From the NCBI RefSeq assembly GCF_018449655.1, contig NZ_JAAVUX010000019.1, positions 1 through 64,000 on the forward strand: DNA of 64,000 nucleotides, given 5' to 3'. This stretch comes from Pseudomonas sp. dw_358. GTDB taxonomy: Bacteria; Pseudomonadota; Gammaproteobacteria; Pseudomonadales; Pseudomonadaceae. The notes under the pieces were generated by a model. The model searched no databases, was not told the DNA's origin, and was given only the letters and a program-made list of their open reading frames with translations. Shown one piece after another: positions 16,957 to 26,094 of this stretch. The translations under genes were made by a program, and so were the position numbers. Positions within the stretch are counted from its first letter, which is position 1. Every line of letters starts with the position of its first letter.

Positions 16957-17361
16957 TTACGTCTCTTCGGAGTCGTTGAATTCGAAAATGAACTGTTCGT
17001 CGGACACGTTGGTACGTCCGCCACGGCCCAACTGGCCGCGGTTGACCAGAATCCCGGCATAGAACACAACGTTTTCCGCCGTGCCTGACTGGTTGAACAT
17101 GCCGAAGAAGTCCACCCGGCTCTTGTCCAGGGCGATGATCTGGCGCGCTTCATCCGAGCCTGGTAGCAGGTGGATGGTGAGTCGCTTCGCCCGGGTGACG
17201 TTGTCCATGCGAATGGACTTGCCCCCGGTCCCGCGCTTGAGCGCCGACCGCGGCTCGATGTCCTCGATCACGATGGGTGGATCAACGTCACCATATGAAC
17301 TGATCGTGATGCCGTTGATCGAGAGGTTGGAGCCGGCGGCGCCATAGTCAATCATTGCCAT
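16957..17361 (-). CDS. tail tube protein (DUF3277-like)
   Basis: The protein has 134 residues: LSINGITISSYGDVDPPIVIEDIEPRSALKRGTGGKSIRMDN. It follows the DUF3383 sheath gene by 6 bp, and size and order match tube proteins of this class of myovirus. The ribosome site (GGAGTAACGGTTC) precedes ATG 17361. Confidence 0.85.
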   Translation of the reverse strand: MAMIDYGAAGSNLSINGITISSYGDVDPPIVIEDIEPRSALKRGTGGKSIRMDNVTRAKRLTIHLLPGSDEARQIIALDKSRVDFFGMFNQSGTAENVVFYAGILVNRGQLGRGGRTNVSDEQFIFEFNDSEET

Positions 17362-17367
17362 GAACCG

Positions 17368-18528
17368 TTACTCCACATAGAGGCTGACAGGGATGAAGTG
17401 CGCAGCGCCATCGCGTAGCACGTAGATGTTCAACACCGGGTAGGTCCGCGCCTGCCGCTGGGCGGTAGTGAGCGATTCCACGTCGGTTGGATCGTTGTCG
17501 ATGTAGTAGCCGTTCGACAGGTAGCGGTCGTTGCCGGTATCCGGGTCGGTGATGTAGCCAGCACCCAGGAATCCGTTGTCGAAGTAGGACTTGCACACCG
17601 CCCCGGCCGCCGCAATGGCGCCCGCGAAGTTCTTGGCATCCAGGCCGCGTTTGGTCTGGGGTTGGATCAGCCAGTCGAACAGGCCGACCTGCAGTGCATT
17701 GGTCAGCATGTCCACGCCGATCACGTCGTCAATCCACTCACCGTTGGGCGATGGTGAGGTGGTGTTCATCGACATACAGCCGGTGGTGGCACCGCTGGAC
17801 ACGACCTTGGAGAAGTAGACGCACTTCTTGGTCTTCAGGATGCCGATGGCGGTAGGCGACAGCGAGTCGGCCGTGACGTTGGTCAAGGTCTGGTACTCAC
17901 CAGTGATCGCGGTATTCAAGCCGGCAGGGTTCCACTTGGTGAACTTGGCGGCCAGGCCGTTCATTGGGTAGCCCTGAGTCGCATCAGCGGCCAGCGTGGC
18001 CGGGGCGCGGAAACCCTGGAAGATGTGGCGAGGGTTCAGGCCTGCAATCACCGAAGCCAGGTCAGTGGTCGAGCCCTGCGTTACTACGGCGGCATCACTG
18101 ATGCTCAGCCACACCGCGCGGTTCTCGCTGTCGGCCCAGGCGGCCAGATTGGAGATGGTGCCGGTGGTGATGTCGGTGTTCTTGAAGAAGTGGTTGTAGC
18201 GCCAGATGCCCGAGGCGGCCAGTTGATTGGCGGCCGTGGTGGGATCTTCACCCGACGACGACTTCATGAACACGGTGAACGTGGGCGACCGGGTCTTGTT
18301 CGCGAAGTAAGGCGCTGCCAGCTTGTAGAGCTCGGAGGTGGTGCCGAAGTCGCTCACAATATCTGTCAGCGCGGTGTAATCGCGATAGCTGCCCGCCGCG
18401 AAGACGACACCTGACGCCAGATCCGAGGAATCGGCGAACGCCACCGAACTGGTGAAGTCAGCATCGGAGAGACCTGCGGCGGAGATCGACACCGAGATAG
18501 GCACGATGTTGGAGATATCAACTGCCAT
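17368..18528 (-). CDS. contractile tail sheath (DUF3383-like)
   Basis: The protein has 386 residues: SVSISAAGLSDADFTSSVAFAD ... GVDMLTNALQVGLFDWLIQP ... GAGYITDPDTGNDRYLSNGYYID. This is the DUF3383 pattern, known as the sheath of small myoviruses. Presence of a sheath plus tube establishes a contractile tail. Its start overlaps the end of the upstream gene by 11 bp. Confidence 0.9.
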   Translation of the reverse strand: MAVDISNIVPISVSISAAGLSDADFTSSVAFADSSDLASGVVFAAGSYRDYTALTDIVSDFGTTSELYKLAAPYFANKTRSPTFTVFMKSSSGEDPTTAANQLAASGIWRYNHFFKNTDITTGTISNLAAWADSENRAVWLSISDAAVVTQGSTTDLASVIAGLNPRHIFQGFRAPATLAADATQGYPMNGLAAKFTKWNPAGLNTAITGEYQTLTNVTADSLSPTAIGILKTKKCVYFSKVVSSGATTGCMSMNTTSPSPNGEWIDDVIGVDMLTNALQVGLFDWLIQPQTKRGLDAKNFAGAIAAAGAVCKSYFDNGFLGAGYITDPDTGNDRYLSNGYYIDNDPTDVESLTTAQRQARTYPVLNIYVLRDGAAHFIPVSLYVE

Positions 18529-19093
18529 TGTATTGTCCTGATTGAAGTTTCTGTTTGGTCAGGGCATCGCTCACTTCGTAAGAGAAGCCGGCGGCGCGCA
18601 GGACGGCGTAGGTGGTCTCGACCTCTGCGTACAGGGTCAGGTCGCACTGATAGCGAGGCTGAATCCCGGCGTTCTGCAGAACAGTCAGGTTGCGTGGCGG
18701 GCTCGTCTGGAACCACCCGATGCGGTACTGGCGCAGCAGCGCGGCAATGTCGGCCCGGAAGTTCCCGTTCGGAAGCGACATCGCGGCCGTTGCGGCCCCT
18801 TCGTTGAAGATGTTCACCGACAGCGTGAAGATCATCGTGCTTTGCATGGTGACGTCGTAGTCGGTCCAGTCGCCCAGGCTGGGATCAGCCGGCTCGAGGT
18901 CGACAGCGTCGTCATAGCGCAGGGTTGGCCAGCCATAGGCCTTGATCGGCACCAGAAGGTAGGACGCCGAAAGCGCCGTACCGCCAGGCATCGGCTTGCC
19001 CTGATTGGCGAGGATCACTCGGTTGAGGTCCGCACCGGTCAGGAGGGCCACCACTTGCTGGAAGATCGGGTTCAGCTCGTTGATGTCCCTCAT
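18518..19093 (-). CDS. neck / tail-terminator protein (LIC_12616-like)
   Basis: The protein has 191 residues: INELNPIFQQVVALLTG ... GWPTLRYDDAVDLEPADPSLGDWTDYDVTMQSTMIFTLSVNIFNE. It matches in layout the LIC_12616-type neck proteins that sit just before the sheath gene. It overlaps its upstream neighbour by 4 bp. Confidence 0.7.
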   Translation of the reverse strand: MRDINELNPIFQQVVALLTGADLNRVILANQGKPMPGGTALSASYLLVPIKAYGWPTLRYDDAVDLEPADPSLGDWTDYDVTMQSTMIFTLSVNIFNEGAATAAMSLPNGNFRADIAALLRQYRIGWFQTSPPRNLTVLQNAGIQPRYQCDLTLYAEVETTYAVLRAAGFSYEVSDALTKQKLQSGQYNGS

Positions 19094-19500
19094 GCCTCAC
19101 CCCGGTATCGCTCGACCATGGCTCGGCAGTAGCTGCGCCACGGCCGGTTGTCGCACTGCCTGACCCGCCACTGACGCATGTCCACCCCATCCGAGAACTC
19201 CAACAGGTCTGCGAACTGGCCTGAGTCGTCCGGGTAGAGGTAGGTCACGCCGTCGTTGATGTGGACGATCTTCCAGTCTTGCGGGTTGACTGCCCCCGAA
19301 GTGCCGGTCATCACTTCCACGCTCTTGGGCGAGGCCTGTTGAATGTTCACGGCTGTCAACAGGGTGCGAGTGGCGGGAGCAGTGTCCTCCCACGTACCAC
19401 CCATGCCCGTGTAATCGCCGGCGGCGGCGCGCACCAGGTACACACCACCATCAGGGGTAGACACGAAGTCCGAATCGATATGGCCTTCCATCGTGAGCAT
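19090..19500 (-). CDS. head-tail connector region protein, unknown family
   Basis: The protein has 136 residues and begins MLTMEGHIDSDFVSTPDGGVYLVRAAAGDYTGMGG. Order places it in the head-to-tail joining block (stopper or completion protein). No motif of catalytic type is visible. ATG 19491 is an alternative start. Confidence 0.62.
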   Translation of the reverse strand: MLTMEGHIDSDFVSTPDGGVYLVRAAAGDYTGMGGTWEDTAPATRTLLTAVNIQQASPKSVEVMTGTSGAVNPQDWKIVHINDGVTYLYPDDSGQFADLLEFSDGVDMRQWRVRQCDNRPWRSYCRAMVERYRGEA

Positions 19501-19502
19501 GG

Positions 19503-20090
19503 TCAGCCCTCTACCCGATACGTGATCTTGCTGACGAGAATCCCCTGATCGATCAGCGGTGTGCTCGACCCTTTCTTGCGGATGGTGGACGCGGCGTTGG
19601 CCGGCGCGATGCCGTCCTTGATCGCGTCACGGCAGAAGGCCGAGGCCCGGGCGCCGATCTGATGCAGGCCGTTGAGCAACGTCAGCTCGCCCTTGATGAC
19701 CTTGGGGATGATTGCCCGCCAGGCCTTCTTTATGTCCTCGGTATGTGCCCGCAGCGGGGCACGGAGGAAAGAACGCTCGGGGATGATGATCTGGTGCGGC
19801 CCCGTGATGCCCAGGGCCATGACGCCCTTCCCTGTGCTCTGGAATCTCACCTTGCCATCGTGGGCATCGTCCTCGGTGGTGTAGCCGTACTGCGTGCCAC
19901 CGGGATGATCGATCGTTGCGCCGAACTCATGAATGGCGCCCAATCGGGCAATGGTCATGCCGTCCTGTTCGCCGGAGCCGGCCGGGATGCCGATAAAGAC
20001 AGCCCGATCGCGCACACGCGCCTGGATTTTCTTCAAGGTCTCGCGAAGCTGAGCCTTGGTTTGCCCGCTCACATCGACCGTGATCCCCAT
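19503..20090 (-). CDS. head-tail completion protein (gp10-like)
   Basis: The protein has 195 residues. KAVFIGIPAG-type start (RAVFIGIPAGSGEQDGMTIARLGAIHEFGATIDHPGG) and IPERSFLRAPLRAH are the standard signature of HK97-gp10-like or Mu virion-morphogenesis proteins. It closes the head or joins it to the tail. Confidence 0.75.
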   Translation of the reverse strand: MGITVDVSGQTKAQLRETLKKIQARVRDRAVFIGIPAGSGEQDGMTIARLGAIHEFGATIDHPGGTQYGYTTEDDAHDGKVRFQSTGKGVMALGITGPHQIIIPERSFLRAPLRAHTEDIKKAWRAIIPKVIKGELTLLNGLHQIGARASAFCRDAIKDGIAPANAASTIRKKGSSTPLIDQGILVSKITYRVEG

Positions 20091-20092
20091 GG

Positions 20093-20512
20093 CTACACCA
20101 TGGCCGGGCCGACGATGCGAGAGCGCAGGCGCAGGAATTCCTTCCCGTAGGCAGTCAGGTACAGGTCGCCATCACTGGTGGCCTGATCGTAACTGGGCGT
20201 GCTCACGGCGTAGGAGGTCGATTCGTCACCGACCGACTTGCCCGAGATCTGGGCGCCAGGCGTCGGTATGGAGCCAGCAGCCATCTGCTGCGCTTGCATG
20301 GCGCGCTTGGCCAGTGCGTGCGCAGCGTAGGCGAACATGCCGCGCTGCTTGAGAGACCGCACCGGGTTGGCGTAGCCGCCCCAGCGCGAGCCGGTTTCGT
20401 TGTCAGCGTCCTGCAGTGCTACCAGGATTTGCCCGGCAGACCACTTCGTTTGGTCGCTGAACTCGGGAAACGCTTCGCGAAAGTCATCAATCACGTCAGA
20501 GGTGATCTGCAT
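20093..20512 (-). CDS. DUF4054-type head-tail adaptor
   Basis: The protein has 139 residues: MQITSDVIDDFREAFPEFSDQTKWSAGQILVALQDADNETGSRWG. This is the FR..FP.F.d...w....i...l..a pattern of DUF4054 adaptors that follow the capsid gene. ATG 20512 is chosen; a longer frame runs back into the end of the capsid gene without a ribosome site. Confidence 0.8.
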   Translation of the reverse strand: MQITSDVIDDFREAFPEFSDQTKWSAGQILVALQDADNETGSRWGGYANPVRSLKQRGMFAYAAHALAKRAMQAQQMAAGSIPTPGAQISGKSVGDESTSYAVSTPSYDQATSDGDLYLTAYGKEFLRLRSRIVGPAMV

Positions 20513-20549
20513 GTCGCAATCCTCGGAAGGGGGGCCGAAGCCCCGTGCA

Positions 20550-21515
20550 TCACAGGTTGTCGAAGTAAGCAGCAGCCTTCGGAACACGCCACTCGACGCC
20601 TCCAGTACGGCAGATAGCCGGAACCTTGAAGTTCACGTTGTCGGCGGTGGCCGGCGCCAGAAAGCGCAACGGCATCACGTCGTGACCCTTCAGGATGCGA
20701 ATGTCCTTCTTGTAGGTCACCAGGCGGGTGGTGCCGCTTTTGCCTGCTTTCTCCAGCAGAATGTCCCAGTCAAACGTCATGTTGGGGAAGTTGGCCTGCA
20801 GGAACATCAGGAAGGTGAAGTTACTGGCGTTGCCGGTGTTGATCAGCGTGCGTTGCAGTAGCTGATAGATGCTGGCCGGCATGACGAAGTCGGTCGGCAT
20901 GTGAACGGTGCTGGTGTTGGTGATGAACACCTGGTTGTAGGCGTTCGAGAAGATGTTCAGCACGGCCTGGGCGTCACCGGCCGCGACGAGCGCGACGATG
21001 TTGGTGCCCAGCGAGGACTGCGACACGTTTGCACCGGTGTAAAGGCCTTCGCCTACCGTCTTGGTTTTGCCGTTGGCAGTGGAGATCAGACCGCCTTGCA
21101 GGTAGATCTGGTTCATGCCCTTCTCGACACCATCACGCACGGCAATCGCGCGCTCGTTGTCGATGTTGATGCCGTTCAGCTGCGCGTAGCCCAGTTCTTC
21201 GATGCTGTACTCGTAGCCGAGCGCACCAGTCTGGATTTCGTGGTAGCCCATGGTGGCCGCGATTTCAACGGTCGGAACGTCGGTGGACTTTGGGCCGAAC
21301 AGCTTCATCTCGCCGCGGCTGTTAACTGAGCGAAAGCCGACGACCTGAGTCCAATCAGGGGCGCTGTTGTCCAGCGGCACCAACTGGGTGTACTTGTACT
21401 GCGGGTACTGCTGACGGTACACCTCGGACTCGATGTACGCCGCCTGCTGAGTCAGGAACGACAGAGCGGCGGTCGGATCGGTGTCGAAAGTGCTCATGCG
21501 TGCACGATTTTTCAT
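20550..21515 (-). CDS. major capsid protein (DUF2184-like)
   Basis: The protein has 321 residues: FLTQQAAYIESEVYRQQYPQYKYTQLVPLDNSAPDWTQVVGFRSVNSRGEMKLFGPKSTDVPTVE. This is the DUF2184 major head protein pattern, HK97-type fold. It follows the protease/scaffold and cement genes, the normal head order. Expected to be the most abundant virion protein. Confidence 0.88.
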   Translation of the reverse strand: MKNRARMSTFDTDPTAALSFLTQQAAYIESEVYRQQYPQYKYTQLVPLDNSAPDWTQVVGFRSVNSRGEMKLFGPKSTDVPTVEIAATMGYHEIQTGALGYEYSIEELGYAQLNGINIDNERAIAVRDGVEKGMNQIYLQGGLISTANGKTKTVGEGLYTGANVSQSSLGTNIVALVAAGDAQAVLNIFSNAYNQVFITNTSTVHMPTDFVMPASIYQLLQRTLINTGNASNFTFLMFLQANFPNMTFDWDILLEKAGKSGTTRLVTYKKDIRILKGHDVMPLRFLAPATADNVNFKVPAICRTGGVEWRVPKAAAYFDNL

Positions 21516-21530
21516 GTGTTCAGGTCCTTG

Positions 21531-22043
21531 TTACACGCCGGAGGCGGTGAAGATGCCGTTGAGTTCAATCCAGCCGATGGAGCCGGCGGTCACGTCGTCC
21601 TTCCAGCGCAGGAATGGGATTTGCACACCGTCACCGGTGGACAGGCGGCCCAGGTTCGCACCTGCGGTATTGACGATGGAAACGATGTTGCCGGCCAGCG
21701 CGCCGTCGACACACATGGCGCGAATGGCGCCATTGGTCATGTAGGAGATGTTCTGGCCAGCCAGGTAACCTGCCGTGGTGATCGGGTACACGCTGCCGTA
21801 CTGGGGCAGCTGGACGCTGTTGCCGGTCTGCGAACGGACCGAGATGCCCAGCAAGTCCCATGCGGCCGAGCTAGTTGCCCAAGGCAGGATGTTGCCGGTG
21901 ACTGGGTCACGGACCACAGCGCGGCCGAACGGGATGTCAGCACCGGCCACACCCGAGTCAACCTTGTTGACCTCGATGGTGCCGATCTGGCCTTCGTAGG
22001 CATCCAGGCGATAGATGTCGAACTGGTCTTGTGCAATAGCCAT
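21531..22043 (-). CDS. capsid cement / decoration protein (gp24-like)
   Basis: The protein has 170 residues: RLDAYEGQIGTIEVNKVDSGVAGADIPFGRAVVRDPVTGNILP...GISVRSQTGN...YPITTAGYLAGQNISYMTNG. This is the structural cement protein pattern found upstream of DUF2184 capsids. It overlaps the protease stop by one base. Confidence 0.83.
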   Translation of the reverse strand: MAIAQDQFDIYRLDAYEGQIGTIEVNKVDSGVAGADIPFGRAVVRDPVTGNILPWATSSAAWDLLGISVRSQTGNSVQLPQYGSVYPITTAGYLAGQNISYMTNGAIRAMCVDGALAGNIVSIVNTAGANLGRLSTGDGVQIPFLRWKDDVTAGSIGWIELNGIFTASGV

Positions 22044-23212
22044 TACTTGGCCTCCTGTGCGGCGTAGCGCTTGTCGAGGAACGCCTGGTAGTCGGCGTCG
22101 CGAGTCTGCTGGGCAGTGGCGTTGCCCTTGGGTTTGGCGTTGGCCAGGTCGGCAGCAAGACCGGTAATCGAGTCCTTGGTCTTCTGCTTGTCGTCCTCGT
22201 CCTTTTGGTCGTCCTCGTCCTTGTTGGCCATCTGGGCGTCGAAGAAGGCTTCGATGTAGGCAGCAGGGGCATCAGCCCACTTTTCAGACTTCAGGCACTT
22301 CACTCCGACGGCTTCAAGCGCGGCGGCCTTGATGGCGACCGGATCGACGCTGTCGGTGGTGAAAGCCTTGCCAGCCAGGCGGTTGGCAGAACTGCGTGCG
22401 TCCAGCACCAGCAACACGCGCTCGGACAGAGCTGAATCGCTGGCCTTGGCTTTCAGGGCGGTCAGTTCGCCGGTCAGGGAGTCGCGGATGGCTTCAGCGC
22501 CATCAGCGCGGGCCTGCTCGGTGGCCAGAGTGCCCGCCAGCGAGTCAATCGCCCGCTGGATGATCGTTTGGGTGTTTTCGTCAGCAACCTCAACCGTGGC
22601 GCCGTCGAAGAGTTTTACCTTCGGCATTTCGTGTTCCTTCTGTGAGTCAAAAATGCGGGCGCCATGGCCTGCGCGGGCTTTGTCGCAGATAGCGACGTGG
22701 TTCACGCCGATGCCCGACTGGATGAAGTCGTAGGCCTCGCCGAATGGGGTTCTTCCGGGCTGGTAGTCGTAGTCGGCCTCGTAGCCGGCGCTGAGCTCGG
22801 CTTTGCCAGAGTCAACGGACTTGATGGCCATCCCGTCCTTGATCAGCAGGTCGACCTCGACGAAGTCACCGTCTTGGCGGCCGGCGCTGATGCAGTGGCC
22901 GACCGAATGGCTCGAGTAGTTCTCGGCCCCTACGAAGTCGCCGGGGTGCTCCAGGGTGATGTCCGCGTTGTCATAGCTGGCCAGCGACACTGGGTCGAAT
23001 ACCGACTCGGGCGGCCTGTACACGCGCATCACGTCAGTGGCCTTGAGTGTCAGGCCGAACTGTTTGTTGATGGCCGCGAAGTCGAACTCCATGGCCAGGT
23101 AGTTCTGCACGCCGACCCGCGCCACGCGCCCCGGCACCTTCAAATAACCGTTGTCGGTGAACTCGCGGCGACTGCCCAGCGTGGCCGTCTTGTCTTGAAC
23201 CTTGAGTTTCAT
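22043..23212 (-). CDS. DUF2213 prohead protease-scaffold fusion
   Basis: The protein has 389 residues. The N-terminal ~190 residues are DUF2213, a capsid-maturation protease-type domain (DVMRVYRPPESVFDPVSLASYDNADITLEHPGDFV). The C-terminal half is acidic and helical with a KDEDDQKDEDDKQKTKD segment, as in scaffolds. An internal ATG near MPKVKLFDGATVEV could yield a separate scaffold. A terminator hairpin lies just upstream of its start. Confidence 0.8.
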   Translation of the reverse strand: MKLKVQDKTATLGSRREFTDNGYLKVPGRVARVGVQNYLAMEFDFAAINKQFGLTLKATDVMRVYRPPESVFDPVSLASYDNADITLEHPGDFVGAENYSSHSVGHCISAGRQDGDFVEVDLLIKDGMAIKSVDSGKAELSAGYEADYDYQPGRTPFGEAYDFIQSGIGVNHVAICDKARAGHGARIFDSQKEHEMPKVKLFDGATVEVADENTQTIIQRAIDSLAGTLATEQARADGAEAIRDSLTGELTALKAKASDSALSERVLLVLDARSSANRLAGKAFTTDSVDPVAIKAAALEAVGVKCLKSEKWADAPAAYIEAFFDAQMANKDEDDQKDEDDKQKTKDSITGLAADLANAKPKGNATAQQTRDADYQAFLDKRYAAQEAK

Positions 23213-23236
23213 GCTTGGATTCCAGGCAGAAAAAAC

Positions 23237-23252
23237 CCCGCTTCAGCGGGGC
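23237..23252 (-). terminator. intrinsic terminator between head genes
   Basis: CCCCGC (237-242) and GCGGGG (247-252) form a stem with a TGAA loop, followed leftward by six T. It lies between the minor head gene stop and the DUF2213 start, in sense orientation. Confidence 0.8.
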
Positions 23253-24224
23253 TCAGTAATCGAATCCCTCTATCTGAGGGGTAAAGGTGCATCGACACTT
23301 GACGTGCGCGCGGCCAGGGAACAGTTCGCTTTCGCCATCCCATTTCGCGCCATCCTTGAGGGAGTACACGCCCGGACCCATGCCGGTGTCCTGCAAGGCG
23401 ATCTTGAAGCACTTCACCTTGGCGTTCGGGTACAGGCCGGATGGGTTGCCGCTGACCCGTTCGTCCTTGGACGTGGACCACTTGAAGCGCGTGATGCCAA
23501 TGTTCAGCATCCGGCGGCGCTCGACATCGCTGTTGACCTTGTTCATCTGGTCTACAGCGATGACTTTGGCCCGCCTGGCACTGACGCCGACCTTCTCCTG
23601 CAACTGCTCCAGTACTGGCTTGAGCGCCAGGCCCTGGGAGTAGGCATTCAGCACCGTCTGCTCAACGTCGCTGAAGAACTCCTGCGGGATGGTCTTGATC
23701 AGCGCCACGTTACTGCTGACCATGGCGTCGATGTAGCCGTTGACGCCTTCACTGGTCATCAGCGCCTGGGCATCAATGCGCACCGTGCGGCGCAGTTCCT
23801 TGACCACATGATCGTCGGCCTCGTCAGCGGCCATCTCGACCGCGTGCAGGGCGATCTCTTCGGCAGGCGATGGTGGCGCAACCCGCGGCCCTCGGCGGCG
23901 CTTACTGGGCGCCGGCTTGGCCTTGGGCTGGTATGCGCTACCTCGCATGTCGATGTTGAGGAACATGTTGGCCGTCGAGGCGATCAGTTCAACCAGCAGG
24001 TCGGCATAGCCCGCATCGCGCGTCATGGCCTTGGGGGCCAAGCTTTCGATGTCCCAGCGAGCCTGGAGCGTCGGTACGATGCGGTCACGCACGGCCATAG
24101 CCATGGCATCTACGAGATCAAGCAGGTTTCTTCGGTACGCCGCTTCCGCCTTTCGGGTCGGCCTTATCACCGCCCGTGATTGATACGGGCTCTCGGTCGG
24201 CAGCTTCGCCTTGGGCCTGAGCAT
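23253..24224 (-). CDS. minor head protein (SPP1 gp7-like)
   Basis: The protein has 323 residues. The C-terminal part (ARRAKVIAVDQMNKVNSDVERRRMLNIGITRFKWSTSKDERVSGN ... GESELFPGRAHVKCRCTF) is the head-morphogenesis gp7 domain, with the final CRC motif. It overlaps the end of the portal gene by 107 bp; the overlap is kept because the N-terminus (EAAYRRNLLDLVDAM) is typical of the family. Confidence 0.85.
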   Translation of the reverse strand: MLRPKAKLPTESPYQSRAVIRPTRKAEAAYRRNLLDLVDAMAMAVRDRIVPTLQARWDIESLAPKAMTRDAGYADLLVELIASTANMFLNIDMRGSAYQPKAKPAPSKRRRGPRVAPPSPAEEIALHAVEMAADEADDHVVKELRRTVRIDAQALMTSEGVNGYIDAMVSSNVALIKTIPQEFFSDVEQTVLNAYSQGLALKPVLEQLQEKVGVSARRAKVIAVDQMNKVNSDVERRRMLNIGITRFKWSTSKDERVSGNPSGLYPNAKVKCFKIALQDTGMGPGVYSLKDGAKWDGESELFPGRAHVKCRCTFTPQIEGFDY

Positions 24225-25518
24225 TGTGGTTCGCCTCCATCTGCTTGATCAGGTCTTCGGGAACGTCGAACTCGCCGGCGGCGTTCAGCTTCTGCATGAC
24301 AAGGTAAGCAGGCACCCCCTGCTGGATGCGCAGGTCATCCGCCTGGGCATTGGCCATGCGCGTCTGCGCCAGTTCCAGCCCATCGGGTTGATCCAACGGC
24401 TTCCACTGAAACTCGTAGTCGTCCGGAAAGCTGCCCAGCGCCGAGCGGATGAACACCTGGTCCAGCTTCTCGAGCACCTGCCGGTACGGGCCCTCCTGCT
24501 TGCCGCGCAGGGAGTTGTAGTAGTTGTTCATGTCGCCTTCGCCGCCGTTGCCCAGGCCCTTGGCCTGAATACCGAACAGGCGGGTCATCGGGATGTGCGC
24601 GGCGCCGGAGATCCATGTCATCAGCACGCTGAGAATGTCGCCCAGGCCGCCAAAGCTGACACCCTTACGGTCGAATTCTTCTTTGCTGTCCAGTAGGGCC
24701 AGCGAGTGCGCCGACTTCATCAGGTTGAAAACCCTGAATCGGTCAATGGTGGCTTTCTCGGTATCGCCTGATGCCAGGGCCGATTTCAGCCCCTCGACCG
24801 TGACCGTATCGACGTTGGCAGTCTGAATCAGCTTGGCGATGCCGCCTTTCGACTCCACCACGTCCTTGAGGTCTTCAAGGCAGCGACGCATCTCGCTGTC
24901 ATCCCACATGCCGTTGAGCTGACGCAGGCGCATGGGCAGCATCGCGCCTGGCATACGCACCAAGTGCGAGAAGTGAATGCGCTGCGCCCCGCCGTACAGC
25001 AGGTAATAGCTGGGCAACATGTAGTTTTCAGCGAGGATGTCGGTGTAGTTCCAGTCCTGGCCGGTGATGTACATGCGGTCAATGACGCGGATCGCCTTGA
25101 GCGACCCTTTCTTGATCTTGTTGACGTCCAGTGGCTTATCAAGCGCTTGGTCGGTGAGCATCACCATGACCGCGCCGCCGTACAGCCGCGCCCACTTCAC
25201 ACCCTCTTGAAAGCGCTGCTGGATACCCAGACGCTTTTCCTCGGCCATGATCTGGTCGGCTTGGGCATGCTGGAACTCTCGCCACTCGCGGGTAGCGTCA
25301 TCCACCGGGATATCAATGATATCGCGGGCAATCCAGTTCTCGGAGTAGGCAGCCTCGTACTGCACGTAATCCTGATAGGTGCCGAACTCGAAGGTGCCAC
25401 CGGTGCGGCTGTCGCGCCCCGTTCCAAGACCGGTGTAGAGGTTCACCAGACCATCGCGCGTGGCCATGCTGAAGCCGCCGTTGCCGTCAGGCCGCAGTCT
25501 TGGTTTGTTCGATTTCAT
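24118..25518 (-). CDS. portal protein (DUF1073-like)
   Basis: The protein has 466 residues: DNGNGGFSMATRDGLVNLYTGLGTGRDSRTG-type start, AYSENWIARDIIDIPVDDATREWREF, and ISGAAHIPMTRLFGIQAKGLGNGGEGDMNNYYN. These are signatures of DUF1073 portals. It forms the dodecameric DNA channel at the head vertex. The C-terminal Gly/Lys-rich tail overlaps the minor head gene. Confidence 0.88.
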   Translation of the reverse strand: MKSNKPRLRPDGNGGFSMATRDGLVNLYTGLGTGRDSRTGGTFEFGTYQDYVQYEAAYSENWIARDIIDIPVDDATREWREFQHAQADQIMAEEKRLGIQQRFQEGVKWARLYGGAVMVMLTDQALDKPLDVNKIKKGSLKAIRVIDRMYITGQDWNYTDILAENYMLPSYYLLYGGAQRIHFSHLVRMPGAMLPMRLRQLNGMWDDSEMRRCLEDLKDVVESKGGIAKLIQTANVDTVTVEGLKSALASGDTEKATIDRFRVFNLMKSAHSLALLDSKEEFDRKGVSFGGLGDILSVLMTWISGAAHIPMTRLFGIQAKGLGNGGEGDMNNYYNSLRGKQEGPYRQVLEKLDQVFIRSALGSFPDDYEFQWKPLDQPDGLELAQTRMANAQADDLRIQQGVPAYLVMQKLNAAGEFDVPEDLIKQMEANHNAQAQGEAADREPVSITGGDKADPKGGSGVPKKPA

Positions 25519-25532
25519 GGGGTGCCTACTGG

Positions 25533-25820
25533 TTACGAGGTGACGCCAGAGGCGGCCAGGAACTCGTCGTAGGTGCCATTCCAGACACCGGAGGCGACGA
25601 ATATCGTAGTGATGTCGGAGACCATCGTGGGTTGTTGCTGCTCGACAAGGACCTTGAAGCCCGTACCGTACATGTTGAACCCGTTGTAGGACGCGATTGC
25701 GGCGTCCAGAGTGGTGGCCACGGCCGACAACCGGCGGCGGCGACCATCCAGTAATGCTTCAGTGGGCGCCCAGTAGATGTACCAGTTGTCCTGACCTTTC
25801 CAGTCCCAACCGTCTGCCAT
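25533..25820 (-). CDS. unknown phage protein
   Basis: The protein has 95 residues with WDWKGQDNWYIYWAPTEALLDGRRRRL and no recognised family. It lies between the terminase and portal genes and follows an intrinsic terminator. A good ribosome site (GGAGG) precedes its ATG. Confidence 0.6.
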   Translation of the reverse strand: MADGWDWKGQDNWYIYWAPTEALLDGRRRRLSAVATTLDAAIASYNGFNMYGTGFKVLVEQQQPTMVSDITTIFVASGVWNGTYDEFLAASGVTS

Positions 25821-25840
25821 GCTGCCTCCGGGCGTAAAAA

Positions 25841-25856
25841 AAGCCCTTTCGGGCTT
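25841..25856 (-). terminator. intrinsic terminator between terminase and portal blocks
   Basis: AAGCCC and GGGCTT form a stem with a GAAA tetraloop in the leftward RNA, followed by seven T. It overlaps the stop codon of the 25855-26094 gene. Confidence 0.8.
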
Positions 25857-26094
25857 ATGAATCTGGTTTCCAGTCCGGCTTTAGCCGTCGGTTGAAATCG
25901 TCGAGGTGGCCGCCTAGGAAGCATTCCTGCTTGAACTCGATCATCGTGTCTGCCGCCATCTTGCGCGGGAAGTCGTCTGCGCCGAAAAGGCCGTGGCAGG
26001 GGTACTTCCACACCTTGGTATGCAGGGCCACGTCCGGTTCAGCGTCTTCGAACAGCTCGATGGTGATCCTGAAGCTCTTGGGTTTCACAGCCAT
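25855..26094 (-). CDS. unknown phage protein
   Basis: The protein has 79 residues: FRITIELFEDAEPDVALHTKVWKYPCHGLFGADDFPRKMAADTMIEFKQE. It overlaps the end of the large terminase gene by 10 bp. No family recognised. Confidence 0.6.
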   Translation of the reverse strand: MAVKPKSFRITIELFEDAEPDVALHTKVWKYPCHGLFGADDFPRKMAADTMIEFKQECFLGGHLDDFNRRLKPDWKPDS